Shown here: positions 1 through 8,439 of the stretch, in pieces | Layout of the letters: every line of letters begins with the position of its first letter | Numbering within the stretch: position 1 is the stretch's first letter | Assembly (NCBI GenBank): GCA_023439305.1 | Contig: JAEXOO010000031.1 | Span: 1 to 64,000 of the forward strand | Length of the DNA stretch: 64,000 nt | Direction: 5' to 3' | DNA from: Pseudomonadota bacterium | GTDB lineage: Bacteria > Pseudomonadota > Gammaproteobacteria > Burkholderiales > Burkholderiaceae_B | Program-made: the position numbers and the translations under genes | The notes under the pieces: generated by a model | The model's database searches: none | What the model saw: only the letters and a program-made list of their open reading frames with translations | Told to the model about the DNA's origin: nothing

Positions 1-336
1 TGGGTCCAGCACGTCGTGCTGCCCCTGCACCTGCCCCACGGGGATACCCCGCTGATCCATTCTTTCGAGGACATCGACGCCATGATCAATTACGAAGAAC
101 GAAACTGGGAACTGCGCTGGATGAAACAGGGCATGGCCAAAGGAATGGAGCAGGGACTGGAGCAAGGATTACAGAAAGGCGAATGCCTCGTCCTGGAACG
201 TCAACTGCAGACGCGCTTCGGTCTTCTGGACCCGTCCATGGCTCAACGCCTGAAACAAGCAACTCGCCAAGAGCTGATGTCCTGGTCTCTGAACGTGCTG
301 GACGCCACGAGCCTGGATGACGTGTTCCGCGCCTGA
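1..336 (+). CDS. Rpn-family nuclease/transposase-like protein, C-terminal part (DUF4351)
   Basis: The reading frame is open from the first base, so the gene enters from outside the window and only the last ~111 residues are visible; a GTG at 16 is not needed as the start. The visible part has a Gly/Gln/Met-rich coiled stretch (GMAKGMEQGLEQGLQKGE) followed by a domain with a QLQTRFG motif and a terminal LDATSLDDVF motif, which is how DUF4351 tails of Rpn (PD-(D/E)XK recombination-promoting nuclease, 'putative transposase') proteins look. The nuclease domain itself would lie upstream and cannot be judged. Family assignment is by motif resemblance; function in this organism is unknown. Confidence 0.7.
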   Translation, partial: WVQHVVLPLHLPHGDTPLIHSFEDIDAMINYEERNWELRWMKQGMAKGMEQGLEQGLQKGECLVLERQLQTRFGLLDPSMAQRLKQATRQELMSWSLNVLDATSLDDVFRA

Positions 337-363
337 ACCCGCGCCCGCCCTTGTCGGCTCAAT

Positions 364-388
364 AAAAAAACCCCGGCTCAGGCCGGGG
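364..388 (-). terminator. Rho-independent terminator of pyrE
   Basis: Seven-base-pair GC stem (371-377 with 382-388, loop TCAG) followed on the minus strand by a run of seven U (370-364). It sits about 23 bases past the pyrE stop and also separates pyrE from the converging gene at the left edge. Confidence 0.85.
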
Positions 389-411
389 TCGATACAACGG
401 TACTGGCAGGA

Positions 412-1086
412 TCAGACACCGTAGCGGTCGCGATAGGCCTTGACCTGCGGGGCATGAGCGGCCAGGGCCTGGTCATCGGCCAGTACATCCATGATGTCGG
501 CCAAGGATGCAATGCTGATTACGGGAATGCCGTAGGTCTGCTCGACATCCTGCACAGCGGAATGAGTCGACAGTGCGTCATCCGGCCCGGCGCGCTCCAT
601 GCGGTCCAGAGCAATCAAGACGGCAGCGGGTTCAGCGCCGGCCGCCTTGATGATCTGCATGGATTCGCGCACCGAGGTGCCGGCGGTGATCACGTCGTCG
701 ATGATCACGACCTTGCCCTGCAAGGGGGCGCCAACCAGCGTGCCGCCCTCGCCATGGTCCTTGGCTTCCTTGCGGTTGAAGGCAAAAGGAACATCGCGGC
801 CATTGGCCTGGGCATGCTCGGCCAGAGCGATGGACGTCGCCGTGGACAGCGGGATGCCTTTGTAAGCCGGCCCGAACAACATATCGAAAGGCACGCCCGA
901 GTCCAGCAGGGCCTGTGCATAGAAACGCGCCAGCTGCCCCACGCTGCGGCCGGTATTGAACAAGCCGGCATTGAAGAAATAGGGGCTCAGACGGCCGGAC
1001 TTGACCTTGAACTCACCAAAGCGCAGCACACCCTGTTCCAGGGAGAAGCGCACGAAATTGCGACGATTATCTTGTTTGGCCGACAT
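412..1086 (-). CDS. pyrE: Orotate phosphoribosyltransferase
   Basis: Cytosolic enzyme of de novo pyrimidine synthesis that joins orotate and PRPP to make orotidine 5'-monophosphate. The 224-residue protein has the type I PRPP-binding signature VVIIDDVITAGTS at about residues 126-138, the mobile loop FNRKEAKDHGEGG at about 103-115, and the N-terminal KSGRLSPYFFNAG motif at about 29-41, all typical of PyrE of the Bordetella type. Length is normal. It stands alone between a terminator downstream and a LysR gene ending 29 bases upstream on the same strand. The start ATG at 1086 is the only sensible one before the conserved region. Confidence 0.96.
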   Translation of the reverse strand: MSAKQDNRRNFVRFSLEQGVLRFGEFKVKSGRLSPYFFNAGLFNTGRSVGQLARFYAQALLDSGVPFDMLFGPAYKGIPLSTATSIALAEHAQANGRDVPFAFNRKEAKDHGEGGTLVGAPLQGKVVIIDDVITAGTSVRESMQIIKAAGAEPAAVLIALDRMERAGPDDALSTHSAVQDVEQTYGIPVISIASLADIMDVLADDQALAAHAPQVKAYRDRYGV

Positions 1087-1115
1087 GACAGTATGAGTAA
1101 TTGAAAAAACAGCAC

Positions 1116-2030
1116 CTATTTTACAGACTTGGCGGCGCGCGTCCTGCCCGGCTCTCCTAGCGTTTCCAGCAAAAAGTCGATAAAGCTGCGCACCTTGGGT
1201 GTCAAATAGCGGCGGCTGGCATAGACCGCATGTAATTCCTGGGGATTCTGGTGATAGGAAGGCAGCAGCCGTACTAGGCGCCCAGAGGCCAGATCGCCCG
1301 CAATCAGCCAGTCCGGCAAGTAGCCTATGCCAGCTCCTTCCAATACAGCGTGATAGGTCAGATTGGTGTTGTCGGATTTCATCACCGGGCGAAAACGCAA
1401 CAGCTCGCGCCCTTCGGGCCCAATGAACTCGAACCCTTCCTGGTGCAGGTAACTAGGGGTCACCGCCCCCAGCCTCATCACATCCACCGAAGTGCGCGGC
1501 GCACCATGACGCTGGACAAAATCCGGCGAGGCCACAAGATGGAACTGAATGGCGCATATATGGCGCGCAATCTGATGCGGCGAAGGATCGCGGGTCACCC
1601 GCAACGCCAGATCGAACCCCTCGGCGACCAGATCCACCTTGTGATTGCTCAGGCTCAAATCCAGAGTTACATCGGGAAAGCGCTGCTGATAGGCATGCAA
1701 GACGCGCGCCATCTTCGCATTGGCAAACCAGACGGGCGCAGTCACGCGCAGCACGCCCTGCGGACTCAAACCCGAGCCCTGCAGGACATCCTGCCCTTTC
1801 TGCAAGGTATCCAGCACTTGCAGGCAATAGTCAAAGTAGGCCTGCCCCATTTCCGTCAGACTCAAACGCCGGCTGCTGCGATTGAGCAGCCTTGCGCCCA
1901 ATTGCTTTTCCAGATGAGCCATGTGCTTGCTGACCATGGGTGCCGACATGTCCAGCCGCTGGGCTGCCGCTGTGAAGCTGCCCGCCGCCACGATTTCCCT
2001 GAATACCCGCAGACTTTGAACCGTATCCAT
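1116..2030 (-). CDS. LysR-family transcriptional regulator
   Basis: 304 residues with an N-terminal winged helix-turn-helix (about residues 1-60, including the motif GSFTAAAQRLDMSAPMVSKHMAHLE) and a periplasmic-binding-protein-like effector domain (about 90-295). The subtype, with DLALRVTRDPSP and the FEFIGPEGRELLRFRP region, matches the CrgA/DmlR-like group common in Burkholderiales. It is divergent from doxX, with 215 bases between the start codons, so the likely targets are doxX and the dioxygenase gene behind it, plus itself. The effector is unknown. Confidence 0.88.
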   Translation of the reverse strand: MDTVQSLRVFREIVAAGSFTAAAQRLDMSAPMVSKHMAHLEKQLGARLLNRSSRRLSLTEMGQAYFDYCLQVLDTLQKGQDVLQGSGLSPQGVLRVTAPVWFANAKMARVLHAYQQRFPDVTLDLSLSNHKVDLVAEGFDLALRVTRDPSPHQIARHICAIQFHLVASPDFVQRHGAPRTSVDVMRLGAVTPSYLHQEGFEFIGPEGRELLRFRPVMKSDNTNLTYHAVLEGAGIGYLPDWLIAGDLASGRLVRLLPSYHQNPQELHAVYASRRYLTPKVRSFIDFLLETLGEPGRTRAAKSVK

Positions 2031-2245
2031 GATTTCCTTTTAAGAAACCAATCAAATAAAAAAAGCCAGTTTAATTCCAGATAGTAATTCAATATGATTT
2101 ACCCATAGACGGATAGCAGTTGTTCGTTTGCCGCAAGCGTGGAAAGGGCCGGTAAATGTCGTCATACTACGGTCAGGCTCACCGTTCAGAAGCCTGGTTT
2201 ACTGCCCTACCCCATCGATGCCTTCAATTTTTCAAAGGAACCATC

Positions 2246-2647
2246 ATGAGCGCAGTTACTTCCCAATGGACTCCCCGCGTACTCAGCATCCTGCGCATCG
2301 TCGCCGGCTATTTGCTGCTCACGCACGGTACGGCCAAGATTCTTGGCTTCCCCAAAGTGGAAATGTTCGCCAACCTGCAGATCGCCTCGATGTACGGCGT
2401 AGCAGGCATTCTGGAGCTGATCCTTGGCGTGTTGCTGGTCATCGGCCTGTTTTCTCGCTTTGCGGCATTCATCGCCTCCGGTCTGTGCGCAGCAGCCTAT
2501 TTCATTGGCCATGTCAGCGCCAGCACCTTCTTCTTCCCGCTGCTCAACGGCGGTGAAGCCGCCGTCCTGTTCAGCTTTATCTTCCTGTACCTGGCCGTCG
2601 CCGGCCCCGGTCCATGGAGCGTGGACTCGGCCCGCAACGCAGCCTGA
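2246..2647 (+). CDS. DoxX family membrane protein
   Basis: 133-residue integral membrane protein with four predicted helices and the DoxX/YphA opening RIVAGYLLLTHGTAKILGFP. Members of this family are small inner-membrane proteins of poorly defined function, often linked with quinone or thiol redox chemistry. The ATG at 2246 is preferred over an in-frame upstream start because it is preceded by AAAGGA seven bases away and begins at the conserved N-terminus. The next gene starts 57 bases later on the same strand. Pairing with an extradiol dioxygenase under a divergent LysR gene suggests a small aromatic or oxidative-stress response unit, but this is inference. Confidence 0.88.
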   Translation: MSAVTSQWTPRVLSILRIVAGYLLLTHGTAKILGFPKVEMFANLQIASMYGVAGILELILGVLLVIGLFSRFAAFIASGLCAAAYFIGHVSASTFFFPLLNGGEAAVLFSFIFLYLAVAGPGPWSVDSARNAA

Positions 2648-2703
2648 TCACTTTTACTTCTGAACACGCCCCTGCCCGCCCGGGCGGGGGTTGGAGCCAT
2701 CCC

Positions 2704-3510
2704 ATGAGCATGCCTACCTATTTTATTTCGCATGGGGGCGGACCCTGGCCGTGGATGCCCGAAGCCCAGGCCATGTATGCGCCGCTCGCCGCCGCCCTGA
2801 AAGACATCCCCCGCCAGCTTGGTCGCACACCCAAGGCCATTCTGATGGTATCGGCCCACTGGGAAGCGCGCGACGACCACCTTCTGGTGGCCTGTGCTCA
2901 GCATCCGGACATGGTCTATGACTATTACGGCTTTCCGCCCCATACGTACGAGATCCGCTATCCTGCGCCCGGTAATCCGGAGTTGGCCGCGCAAGTGCAG
3001 GCCTTGCTGGAATCCAAAGGTCTGCCTACCCAGCAGGATCCGCAACGCGGCTTTGACCACGGCGCCTTCGTGCCTGCCTATGGCATCTACCCGCAAGCCA
3101 ATGTGCCCATGGTGCAATTGTCCATCCACGGCAATTATGACCCGGCCCTGCACTATTCCATGGGTCAGGCTCTGGCGCCCCTGCGCGAAGACGACATCCT
3201 GATCATAGGCAGCGGCCTGAGCTATCACAATCTGCGCAATATGGGCGCCGGCGGGGTTGAACCTTCTGCGCAATTCGACCATTGGCTGAACCAGAGCCTG
3301 TCCCTGCCTGATGCCGAGCAACGTCGACAGGCCCTGATGGATTGGGAACAGGCACCGGCCGCCCGCATCGCCCATCCGCGTGAAGATCACCTGATTCCCC
3401 TGATGGTGGCTGTGGGCGCGGCGGCGCATGAAACCGCTCACCGCTTCCACCACGAGACCCGGGCCTTCGGCGGGCTGACTGTCTCCAGCTACCGTTTCGG
3501 GACAGCCTGA
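2704..3510 (+). CDS. DODA-type (class III) extradiol ring-cleavage dioxygenase
   Basis: 268-residue cytosolic metalloenzyme of the LigB/4,5-DOPA dioxygenase (YgiD) family, which opens catechol-type rings using Fe(II) or binds Zn. Likely metal ligands are His10 (FISHGGGP), His52 (VSAHWEA) and His229 (PREDHLIPL), with a further conserved His in RGFDHGAF (119) and SGLSYHN (175). Start ATG chosen for the GGAG seven bases upstream and match to the family N-terminus. It follows doxX in the same direction and is probably cotranscribed. The physiological substrate cannot be read from the sequence. Confidence 0.9.
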   Translation: MSMPTYFISHGGGPWPWMPEAQAMYAPLAAALKDIPRQLGRTPKAILMVSAHWEARDDHLLVACAQHPDMVYDYYGFPPHTYEIRYPAPGNPELAAQVQALLESKGLPTQQDPQRGFDHGAFVPAYGIYPQANVPMVQLSIHGNYDPALHYSMGQALAPLREDDILIIGSGLSYHNLRNMGAGGVEPSAQFDHWLNQSLSLPDAEQRRQALMDWEQAPAARIAHPREDHLIPLMVAVGAAAHETAHRFHHETRAFGGLTVSSYRFGTA

Positions 3511-3589
3511 CGCTGTGCGCCAGGTGCCGCCCCCTGACGCGGGGCGGCATTAAAGGTTAAAGTGTTGGCGCTACAAGGAGAACTGTCCC

Positions 3590-4384
3590 GTGCTACGCGT
3601 CACATCACTCAACGTCAACGGCATTCGCGCCGCCTTCCGCAAAGGTCTGCCTGCCTGGCTCGAAGCCCAGCAGCCTCATATTGTCTGCATGCAGGAAATC
3701 AAGATCAGCGCCGCTGACCTGACCGATGACATGCGCCACCCCGGCCAGTACGAAGGGCATTTCCACCATGCCCAGAAAAAAGGGTATAGCGGCGTGGGCC
3801 TGTACCTGAACCCGCGCGCCGAAGCCGTTACCGAAGGCATGGAATGTGAAGAGTTCGATGCCGAGGGCCGCATCCTGCGAGCCGACTGGGACAAGCTCAG
3901 CGTCATCAGCGCCTATCTGCCATCAGGCTCGTCCGGCGACGAACGCCAGAGCGCCAAGTACCGCTTCCTGGACCATTTCGAACAATGGATAGACGCCCTG
4001 ATGCGCGAGCATCGCGATACCGGCCGGGAATTCATCATCTGCGGCGACTGGAACATCGCACACCATGAAGCCGATCTGAAGAACTGGAAAGGAAACCTGA
4101 AAAACAGTGGTTTCCTGCCGGAAGAGCGCGCCTGGATGAGCAAAGTGCTGGGGGAGCTTTCCTGGGTGGACGTCTATCGCAGCCTGCATCCGGACACCAC
4201 GGACGAATGCTATACGTGGTGGAGCAACCGCGGCCAGGCCTGGGCCAAAAACGTAGGGTGGCGCATCGACTATCAGATTGCCACCCCAGGTATTGCGGCT
4301 AAGGCCCTGAAAGCCTCAGTTTACAAAGAGGAGCGCTTCAGCGACCACGCTCCCCTGACCATAGACTACGACTGGAGTCTGTAG
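3590..4384 (+). CDS. xthA: Exodeoxyribonuclease III
   Basis: 264-residue AP endonuclease/3'-5' exonuclease of base excision repair (exonuclease-endonuclease-phosphatase fold). Catalytic signatures are intact: LNVNGIRAA at 7-15, MQEIK with Glu36, Tyr109 in SAYLPSG, CGDWNIAHH with Asp153 and Asn155, and SDHAPLTIDYD with Asp252 and His253. The start is a GTG at 3590 preceded by AAGGAG nine bases upstream; no ATG fits. It converges with the cytochrome gene, whose stop lies 13 bases away. Confidence 0.95.
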   Translation: MLRVTSLNVNGIRAAFRKGLPAWLEAQQPHIVCMQEIKISAADLTDDMRHPGQYEGHFHHAQKKGYSGVGLYLNPRAEAVTEGMECEEFDAEGRILRADWDKLSVISAYLPSGSSGDERQSAKYRFLDHFEQWIDALMREHRDTGREFIICGDWNIAHHEADLKNWKGNLKNSGFLPEERAWMSKVLGELSWVDVYRSLHPDTTDECYTWWSNRGQAWAKNVGWRIDYQIATPGIAAKALKASVYKEERFSDHAPLTIDYDWSL

Positions 4385-4397
4385 AAAGGTACAGCGC

Positions 4398-4727
4398 CTA
4401 GCCCGCCTGCTCCAGCATGTAGCGCACGACACCACGCAGTTGCTCGTCGCTGGCCTTGGCGGCGCCCCCGCGCGGTGGCATGGCGCCCTTGCCTTTGACC
4501 ACGACATCCATCAGAGCTTCCTCGCCTTGCTCCTTCAAGGGCGTCCAGCGAGCCTTGTCGCCCAGACGGGGAGCATTGGCCATGCCCGAGGCATGACAGA
4601 CCATGCAGGACGAACGGTACAGCTTGATGGCCTCGTCCTGGCTGGCCTGAGCGGCCGGTACGGCAGCCAGCATGGTCAGGCTGGCCAGCAAAGCGGAAAC
4701 CATGGCGGATGGACGGCGGATTTTCAT
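4398..4727 (-). CDS. Small c-type cytochrome (cytochrome c5-like)
   Basis: 109-residue periplasmic monohaem cytochrome. A signal peptide covers about residues 1-28 (cleavage near AQA-SQ), CMVCH at 41-45 is the haem attachment site, and Met83 in GAMPPRGG is the probable sixth ligand, giving a cytochrome c5/class I profile. It starts 61 bases after nirK on the same strand with no terminator between, so it is probably cotranscribed and a likely electron donor to the nitrite reductase; the donor role is inferred from position. Confidence 0.9.
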   Translation of the reverse strand: MKIRRPSAMVSALLASLTMLAAVPAAQASQDEAIKLYRSSCMVCHASGMANAPRLGDKARWTPLKEQGEEALMDVVVKGKGAMPPRGGAAKASDEQLRGVVRYMLEQAG

Positions 4728-4788
4728 TTTTTTCTCCCTAGAACAGGCGGCATGTCCTCATGCCGCCGCGATGCGTGCGTAGTCGGAC

Positions 4789-5934
4789 CTAGCCCTTGAT
4801 AGGACCGGGAGGGCTGATCTGCTTCATGAGATCATCGTTCCAGTCGCCTTCGACCAATACGTGGCCGGCTGCGCCCAGTTCCATGGCTTCGATCAGGTTG
4901 TGATTCACATAGGCATAGACGCCAGGCTGCTTGAACGTATAGAGAGCAACGCCTGCCGAGCCGCCCCGGATGAACCAGGTTTCCAGATTCTTGGCCGGCG
5001 GATCGTCGAACTTGCCCAGCTCCCAAACCCAGTCACCGTGTCCGCCGATCAGGTGCGGGCGTGTGTCGCGATTGGCCTGCGAGTGGATGAACAGCACAGT
5101 CTCGCCCACCTTGGCTTTCATGGCGCCATCGCCGGTCAGCGCCCCCACCTTGCCGTTGAACACGACATGGCTGGGGATCAGGCCGCGCATGGTTTCCAGC
5201 GTATCGCCATAGCTTTCGGCGGCCGACGCATACTTTTTGAAATTGCCCTTTTCGTCACGCGGAATGTACAGATCGAATTCGCCGACGGTGTAAACGCGGT
5301 CGTAGTGCAGCGGATTGCCGGCCGAATCTTTCAGGCCATCGCGCGGCAGCACCATGACCGTTCCATGCATGCCCGCTACCACGTGCCAGGCCACCGAGCC
5401 TTCAGGCGCGCAATGATAGATAAACGTGCCGGTACGGTCAGCCTTGAAGCGCAGCGTGGCCTGCTCGCCGGGATTGACGTTGGTCAGCTTGGCGCCGCCC
5501 AGCGCTCCCGTGGAGGCGTGGAAGTCGACGTTGTGCGGCATGGTGTTGGTAGCCGGGTTGATCAGTGTCAGCTCCAGGTAGTCGCCTTCGTGCACAACCA
5601 TGGTGGGGCCGGGCATGGAGCCGCCGAACATCATGGCGTGCATGGTGGTGCCGTCACGGTCGACAACGATTTCCTTTTCTTCGATAGACATGGTGAATTC
5701 GATGACGCGCGGCTCGGGCCCGACCTTTTGTTCGTGGGCATGCACCATGGGCGGCGCCACCAGATCCACCTTGACGCGCTTGAGCTTGGCAATGTCCGCC
5801 TCGGTGCGGGGCGCCAGCCAAGGGGCCGCTTTCTTGGGCGCAGCGGTCTCGCGCGCCTGCACTTGTGCAGCCAGCAGAGTCGTTCCAGCGGCCACGCCCA
5901 GGCCTGCGCTCTTCAAGAAATGACGACGTTCCAT
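4789..5934 (-). CDS. nirK: Copper-containing nitrite reductase (NO-forming)
   Basis: Periplasmic enzyme that reduces nitrite to nitric oxide. The 381-residue precursor starts with a twin-arginine signal (RRHFLK at 3-8), fitting export of a folded copper protein. Two cupredoxin domains carry a full ligand set: type 1 copper His134, Cys175, His184, Met189; type 2 copper His139, His174, His345; active-site Asp137 and His299. Sequence is close to the Alcaligenes faecalis enzyme in blocks such as HSQANRDTRPHLIGGHGD. The start chosen has GGGAGG just upstream; an in-frame start 32 codons earlier has no support and would bury the Tat motif. It lies downstream of norB, beyond a terminator, so it has its own promoter. 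Confidence 0.97.
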   Translation of the reverse strand: MERRHFLKSAGLGVAAGTTLLAAQVQARETAAPKKAAPWLAPRTEADIAKLKRVKVDLVAPPMVHAHEQKVGPEPRVIEFTMSIEEKEIVVDRDGTTMHAMMFGGSMPGPTMVVHEGDYLELTLINPATNTMPHNVDFHASTGALGGAKLTNVNPGEQATLRFKADRTGTFIYHCAPEGSVAWHVVAGMHGTVMVLPRDGLKDSAGNPLHYDRVYTVGEFDLYIPRDEKGNFKKYASAAESYGDTLETMRGLIPSHVVFNGKVGALTGDGAMKAKVGETVLFIHSQANRDTRPHLIGGHGDWVWELGKFDDPPAKNLETWFIRGGSAGVALYTFKQPGVYAYVNHNLIEAMELGAAGHVLVEGDWNDDLMKQISPPGPIKG

Positions 5935-6033
5935 AGTACCTCCCGGTTTATCCAGGCTCGTAGCCTGTCGATTAGTGTTCTGCGGGTTTTGCAGTCCATG
6001 GCTGTATTGCACCGCATCCGGGGATTTCACTCT

Positions 6034-6057
6034 TTGCTGTGGCTCAAACTACAGCAA
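6034..6057 (-). promoter_or_regulatory. Candidate FNR/NnrR-like box upstream of nirK
   Basis: About 100 bases before the nirK start is TTG-N8-CAA (6034-6047), the minimal shape of Crp/Fnr-family sites controlling denitrification genes. It overlaps an inverted repeat TTGCTGT-N10-ACAGCAA (6034-6057). Either could be bound by the Crp/Fnr protein encoded next to norR. The match to TTGAT-N4-ATCAA is poor, so this is tentative. Confidence 0.35.
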
Positions 6058-6108
6058 TTTTGCGTGCTTCATTTATGTGTCGACCTGACTTTGGCGACGG
6101 CCAAACAG

Positions 6109-6130
6109 AAAACCGCCCGAAGGCGGTTTT
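6109..6130 (-). terminator. Terminator of norB
   Basis: Perfect nine-base arms (6109-6117 and 6122-6130) whose minus-strand loop is UUCG, an extra-stable tetraloop, ending in UUUU. It lies 24 bases past the norB stop and isolates norB from nirK. Confidence 0.8.
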
Positions 6131-6153
6131 CCACAAGAGCAATCAAGAGCGGA

Positions 6154-8439
6154 TCAACGCACCGTTCCGGCGGCAGAGCCCGCAGGCAGGGCGCTCTGAC
6201 TGCGACGGCCAGCCAGGATGCGCGCCAGCACTTGCTGGAACACGATCAGAGCGCCGGCGATGAAGACAACGTCGCCCAGCGTACGCCACCAGCGCAACGA
6301 CTGCAGAATGGGTTGCTGCATGAACTCTTCGCTGCGGGCATACCACATCCCTTCCGAAATGCTGGCCCAGGCCTGAATGATGCCCACGGGCAACAGGCTG
6401 ATGAACATCATCAATGCGAGGCCGATATTAAGGGTCCAGAAACCCCAGCTCATCAAACGGTCATTGAAGTGCGCATGTGGAGCCAGGTAGCGCACCACCA
6501 TCAGCACGAAGCCCAGGGACAGGAAGCCATACACTCCGAACAATGCCGCATGCGCGTGCACTGGCGTGGTGTTCAGACCCTGGATGTAATAGAGCGAGAT
6601 GGGCGGATTGATCATGAAGCCGAAGACACCCGCGCCCAGCATGTTCCAGAACGAGACCGCCACAAAGAACATGACGGGCCAGCGCAGATCGCGCATCCAG
6701 CCGGCACGCTCCTGCAGTTTCCAGTTGCTCCAGGCTTCGTGGCCCAGGATGATCAGCGGCACCACTTCCAGAGCGCTGAAGGATGCGCCGATGGCCATGA
6801 TGGGCGTGGTCGTGCCCGAGAAGTACAGGTGATGCAGGGTACCGGGTACGCCGCCCAGCAGGAACATCGACGCGGCGGCCAGGCTGGCGATGGTGGCGCT
6901 GCGGCGCGTCACCAGACCCAGAGTGGTAAAGATGAAGGCCAGCGCCGTGGTGGCGAACACTTCAAAGAAACCTTCGACCCACAGGTGCACCACCCACCAG
7001 CGCCAGTACTCCATGATGGTGATATTGGTGTGCTCACCGTAGAACAGACCCGAGCCATAGAACAGGCCGATGGCGACCGTTGAAGCGGCCAGCAGCATAA
7101 GCAAATGGTTGTCGCCCTTGTTGCGGCGCAGAGCTGGCATCATGCCACGCAGCATCAGCACCAACCAGAAGGCCAGACCGACGAATTTAATGATCTGCCA
7201 GAAACGTCCCAGATCGACGTATTCATAGCCCTGATGACCGAACCAGAAATTCAGGTCGGCCGGCAGGATGTGCTTGATGGCCAGGTAGTTGCCGGCGAAC
7301 GAGCCCAGGAACAGGACCACCAGCGCCCCGAACAGTATGTCCACGCCCAAGCGCTGGAACTTGGGGTCTTCCCCGCCGTTGATGATGGGCACCAGGAACA
7401 GGCCTGCCGCCAGAAAGCCGCTGGCGATCCAGAACAGAGCGGCCTGGATATGCCAGGTGCGGGTCAGGGCATAGGGGAACCACTGGGAAACATCAATGCC
7501 ATAGAAGGTCTGGCCTTCCACGGTGTAATGCGCGGTGAAGCCGCCCAGGAAGACCTGCAGCACAAACAAGGCGACGGTCAGAAAGGCGTATTTTTTCAGG
7601 GCACGCTGCGATGGCGTCAAACGCACGCTCAAGACAGGATCTTGCGCGGGCGCCTGCGGCAGCTCGTCTTCCTTGTGCAGGAAAGACCAGCCCCAGACCA
7701 GGAAGGCAATGCCCGCCAGCAACAGCACGATGCTGACGACGGACCACACCACGTTGGCCGTGGACGGATGGTTGTTGACCAGAGGTTCATGAGGCCAGTT
7801 GTTGGTGTAGGTCACATCCGTGCCGGGACGCTCGGTGACAGCCGCCCAGGACAGCCAGAAGAAGAAGCGCGTCATATCTTCACGGCGCTGCAGGTCCGGC
7901 AAGGTGTTGTCCTTCATGGCGAAATTGGCGCGGGTGCTCTTCAAGTCGGGCGCATCGCCAAACAGATCGATGTAGTACTTCGCCGTCTGGTCGATTGCCT
8001 GCACGCGGCGGTCGCTGATGCGCAGCTCGCCCGTGGCGGCGTCAACCTGATTGCCGCGGTACTCGTCCTGCAGTTCCTGGCGCAGATTGGCCTGCTGCGT
8101 GGAGCTCAGCTGATCGTAGTTCAGCGAATACGCATCGCGCGCCGCCAGATCCAGCCAGGCCAAGGCCTCGCGGTGCAGCCAGTCGGCGCTCCAGTCAGGC
8201 GCCTGGTAGGCGCCATGGCCCCAGATGGAGCCCAGCTGCATGCCGCCCGTGCTTTGCCAGGCGGACTGGCCACGCTCGATCTGCTCCTGGGAGGTGAACA
8301 GCTTGCCATCCTGGGTCAGCACCTTGGACGGTATGGGCGGGGCCTGACGATACACCTCGACCCCGGTCCACCCCAGGACCGAGAACGTCACTATCAGCAC
8401 AGCCAGCAATGCCAGCCATAAACCCTTGTAACTACGCAT
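6154..8439 (-). CDS. norB: Quinol-dependent nitric oxide reductase (qNOR)
   Basis: Inner-membrane enzyme that reduces two NO to N2O with electrons from quinol. At 761 residues it is the long single-subunit form: an N-terminal membrane helix and periplasmic domain (about 1-215) replace the cytochrome NorC subunit and contain no CxxCH haem site, then a 12-helix haem-copper-oxidase-like core. Core signatures include RTWHIQAALFW, the EHTNITIMEYWRWWVVHLWVEGFFEVF block, GVPGTLHHLYF (His ligands of the non-haem iron) and PVHAHAALFGVYGF. It overlaps the upstream norA gene by eight bases (ATGCGTAG), so the two are translationally linked and under the sigma-54/NorR promoter upstream of norA. Confidence 0.96.
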   Translation of the reverse strand: MRSYKGLWLALLAVLIVTFSVLGWTGVEVYRQAPPIPSKVLTQDGKLFTSQEQIERGQSAWQSTGGMQLGSIWGHGAYQAPDWSADWLHREALAWLDLAARDAYSLNYDQLSSTQQANLRQELQDEYRGNQVDAATGELRISDRRVQAIDQTAKYYIDLFGDAPDLKSTRANFAMKDNTLPDLQRREDMTRFFFWLSWAAVTERPGTDVTYTNNWPHEPLVNNHPSTANVVWSVVSIVLLLAGIAFLVWGWSFLHKEDELPQAPAQDPVLSVRLTPSQRALKKYAFLTVALFVLQVFLGGFTAHYTVEGQTFYGIDVSQWFPYALTRTWHIQAALFWIASGFLAAGLFLVPIINGGEDPKFQRLGVDILFGALVVLFLGSFAGNYLAIKHILPADLNFWFGHQGYEYVDLGRFWQIIKFVGLAFWLVLMLRGMMPALRRNKGDNHLLMLLAASTVAIGLFYGSGLFYGEHTNITIMEYWRWWVVHLWVEGFFEVFATTALAFIFTTLGLVTRRSATIASLAAASMFLLGGVPGTLHHLYFSGTTTPIMAIGASFSALEVVPLIILGHEAWSNWKLQERAGWMRDLRWPVMFFVAVSFWNMLGAGVFGFMINPPISLYYIQGLNTTPVHAHAALFGVYGFLSLGFVLMVVRYLAPHAHFNDRLMSWGFWTLNIGLALMMFISLLPVGIIQAWASISEGMWYARSEEFMQQPILQSLRWWRTLGDVVFIAGALIVFQQVLARILAGRRSQSALPAGSAAGTVR

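Noticed and set aside
4861..7083. 740-codon open frame on the plus strand opposite nirK and norB
   Set aside because: It is antisense to two strongly recognisable genes; long antisense frames arise from high-GC third-position bias, and the product has no family features.
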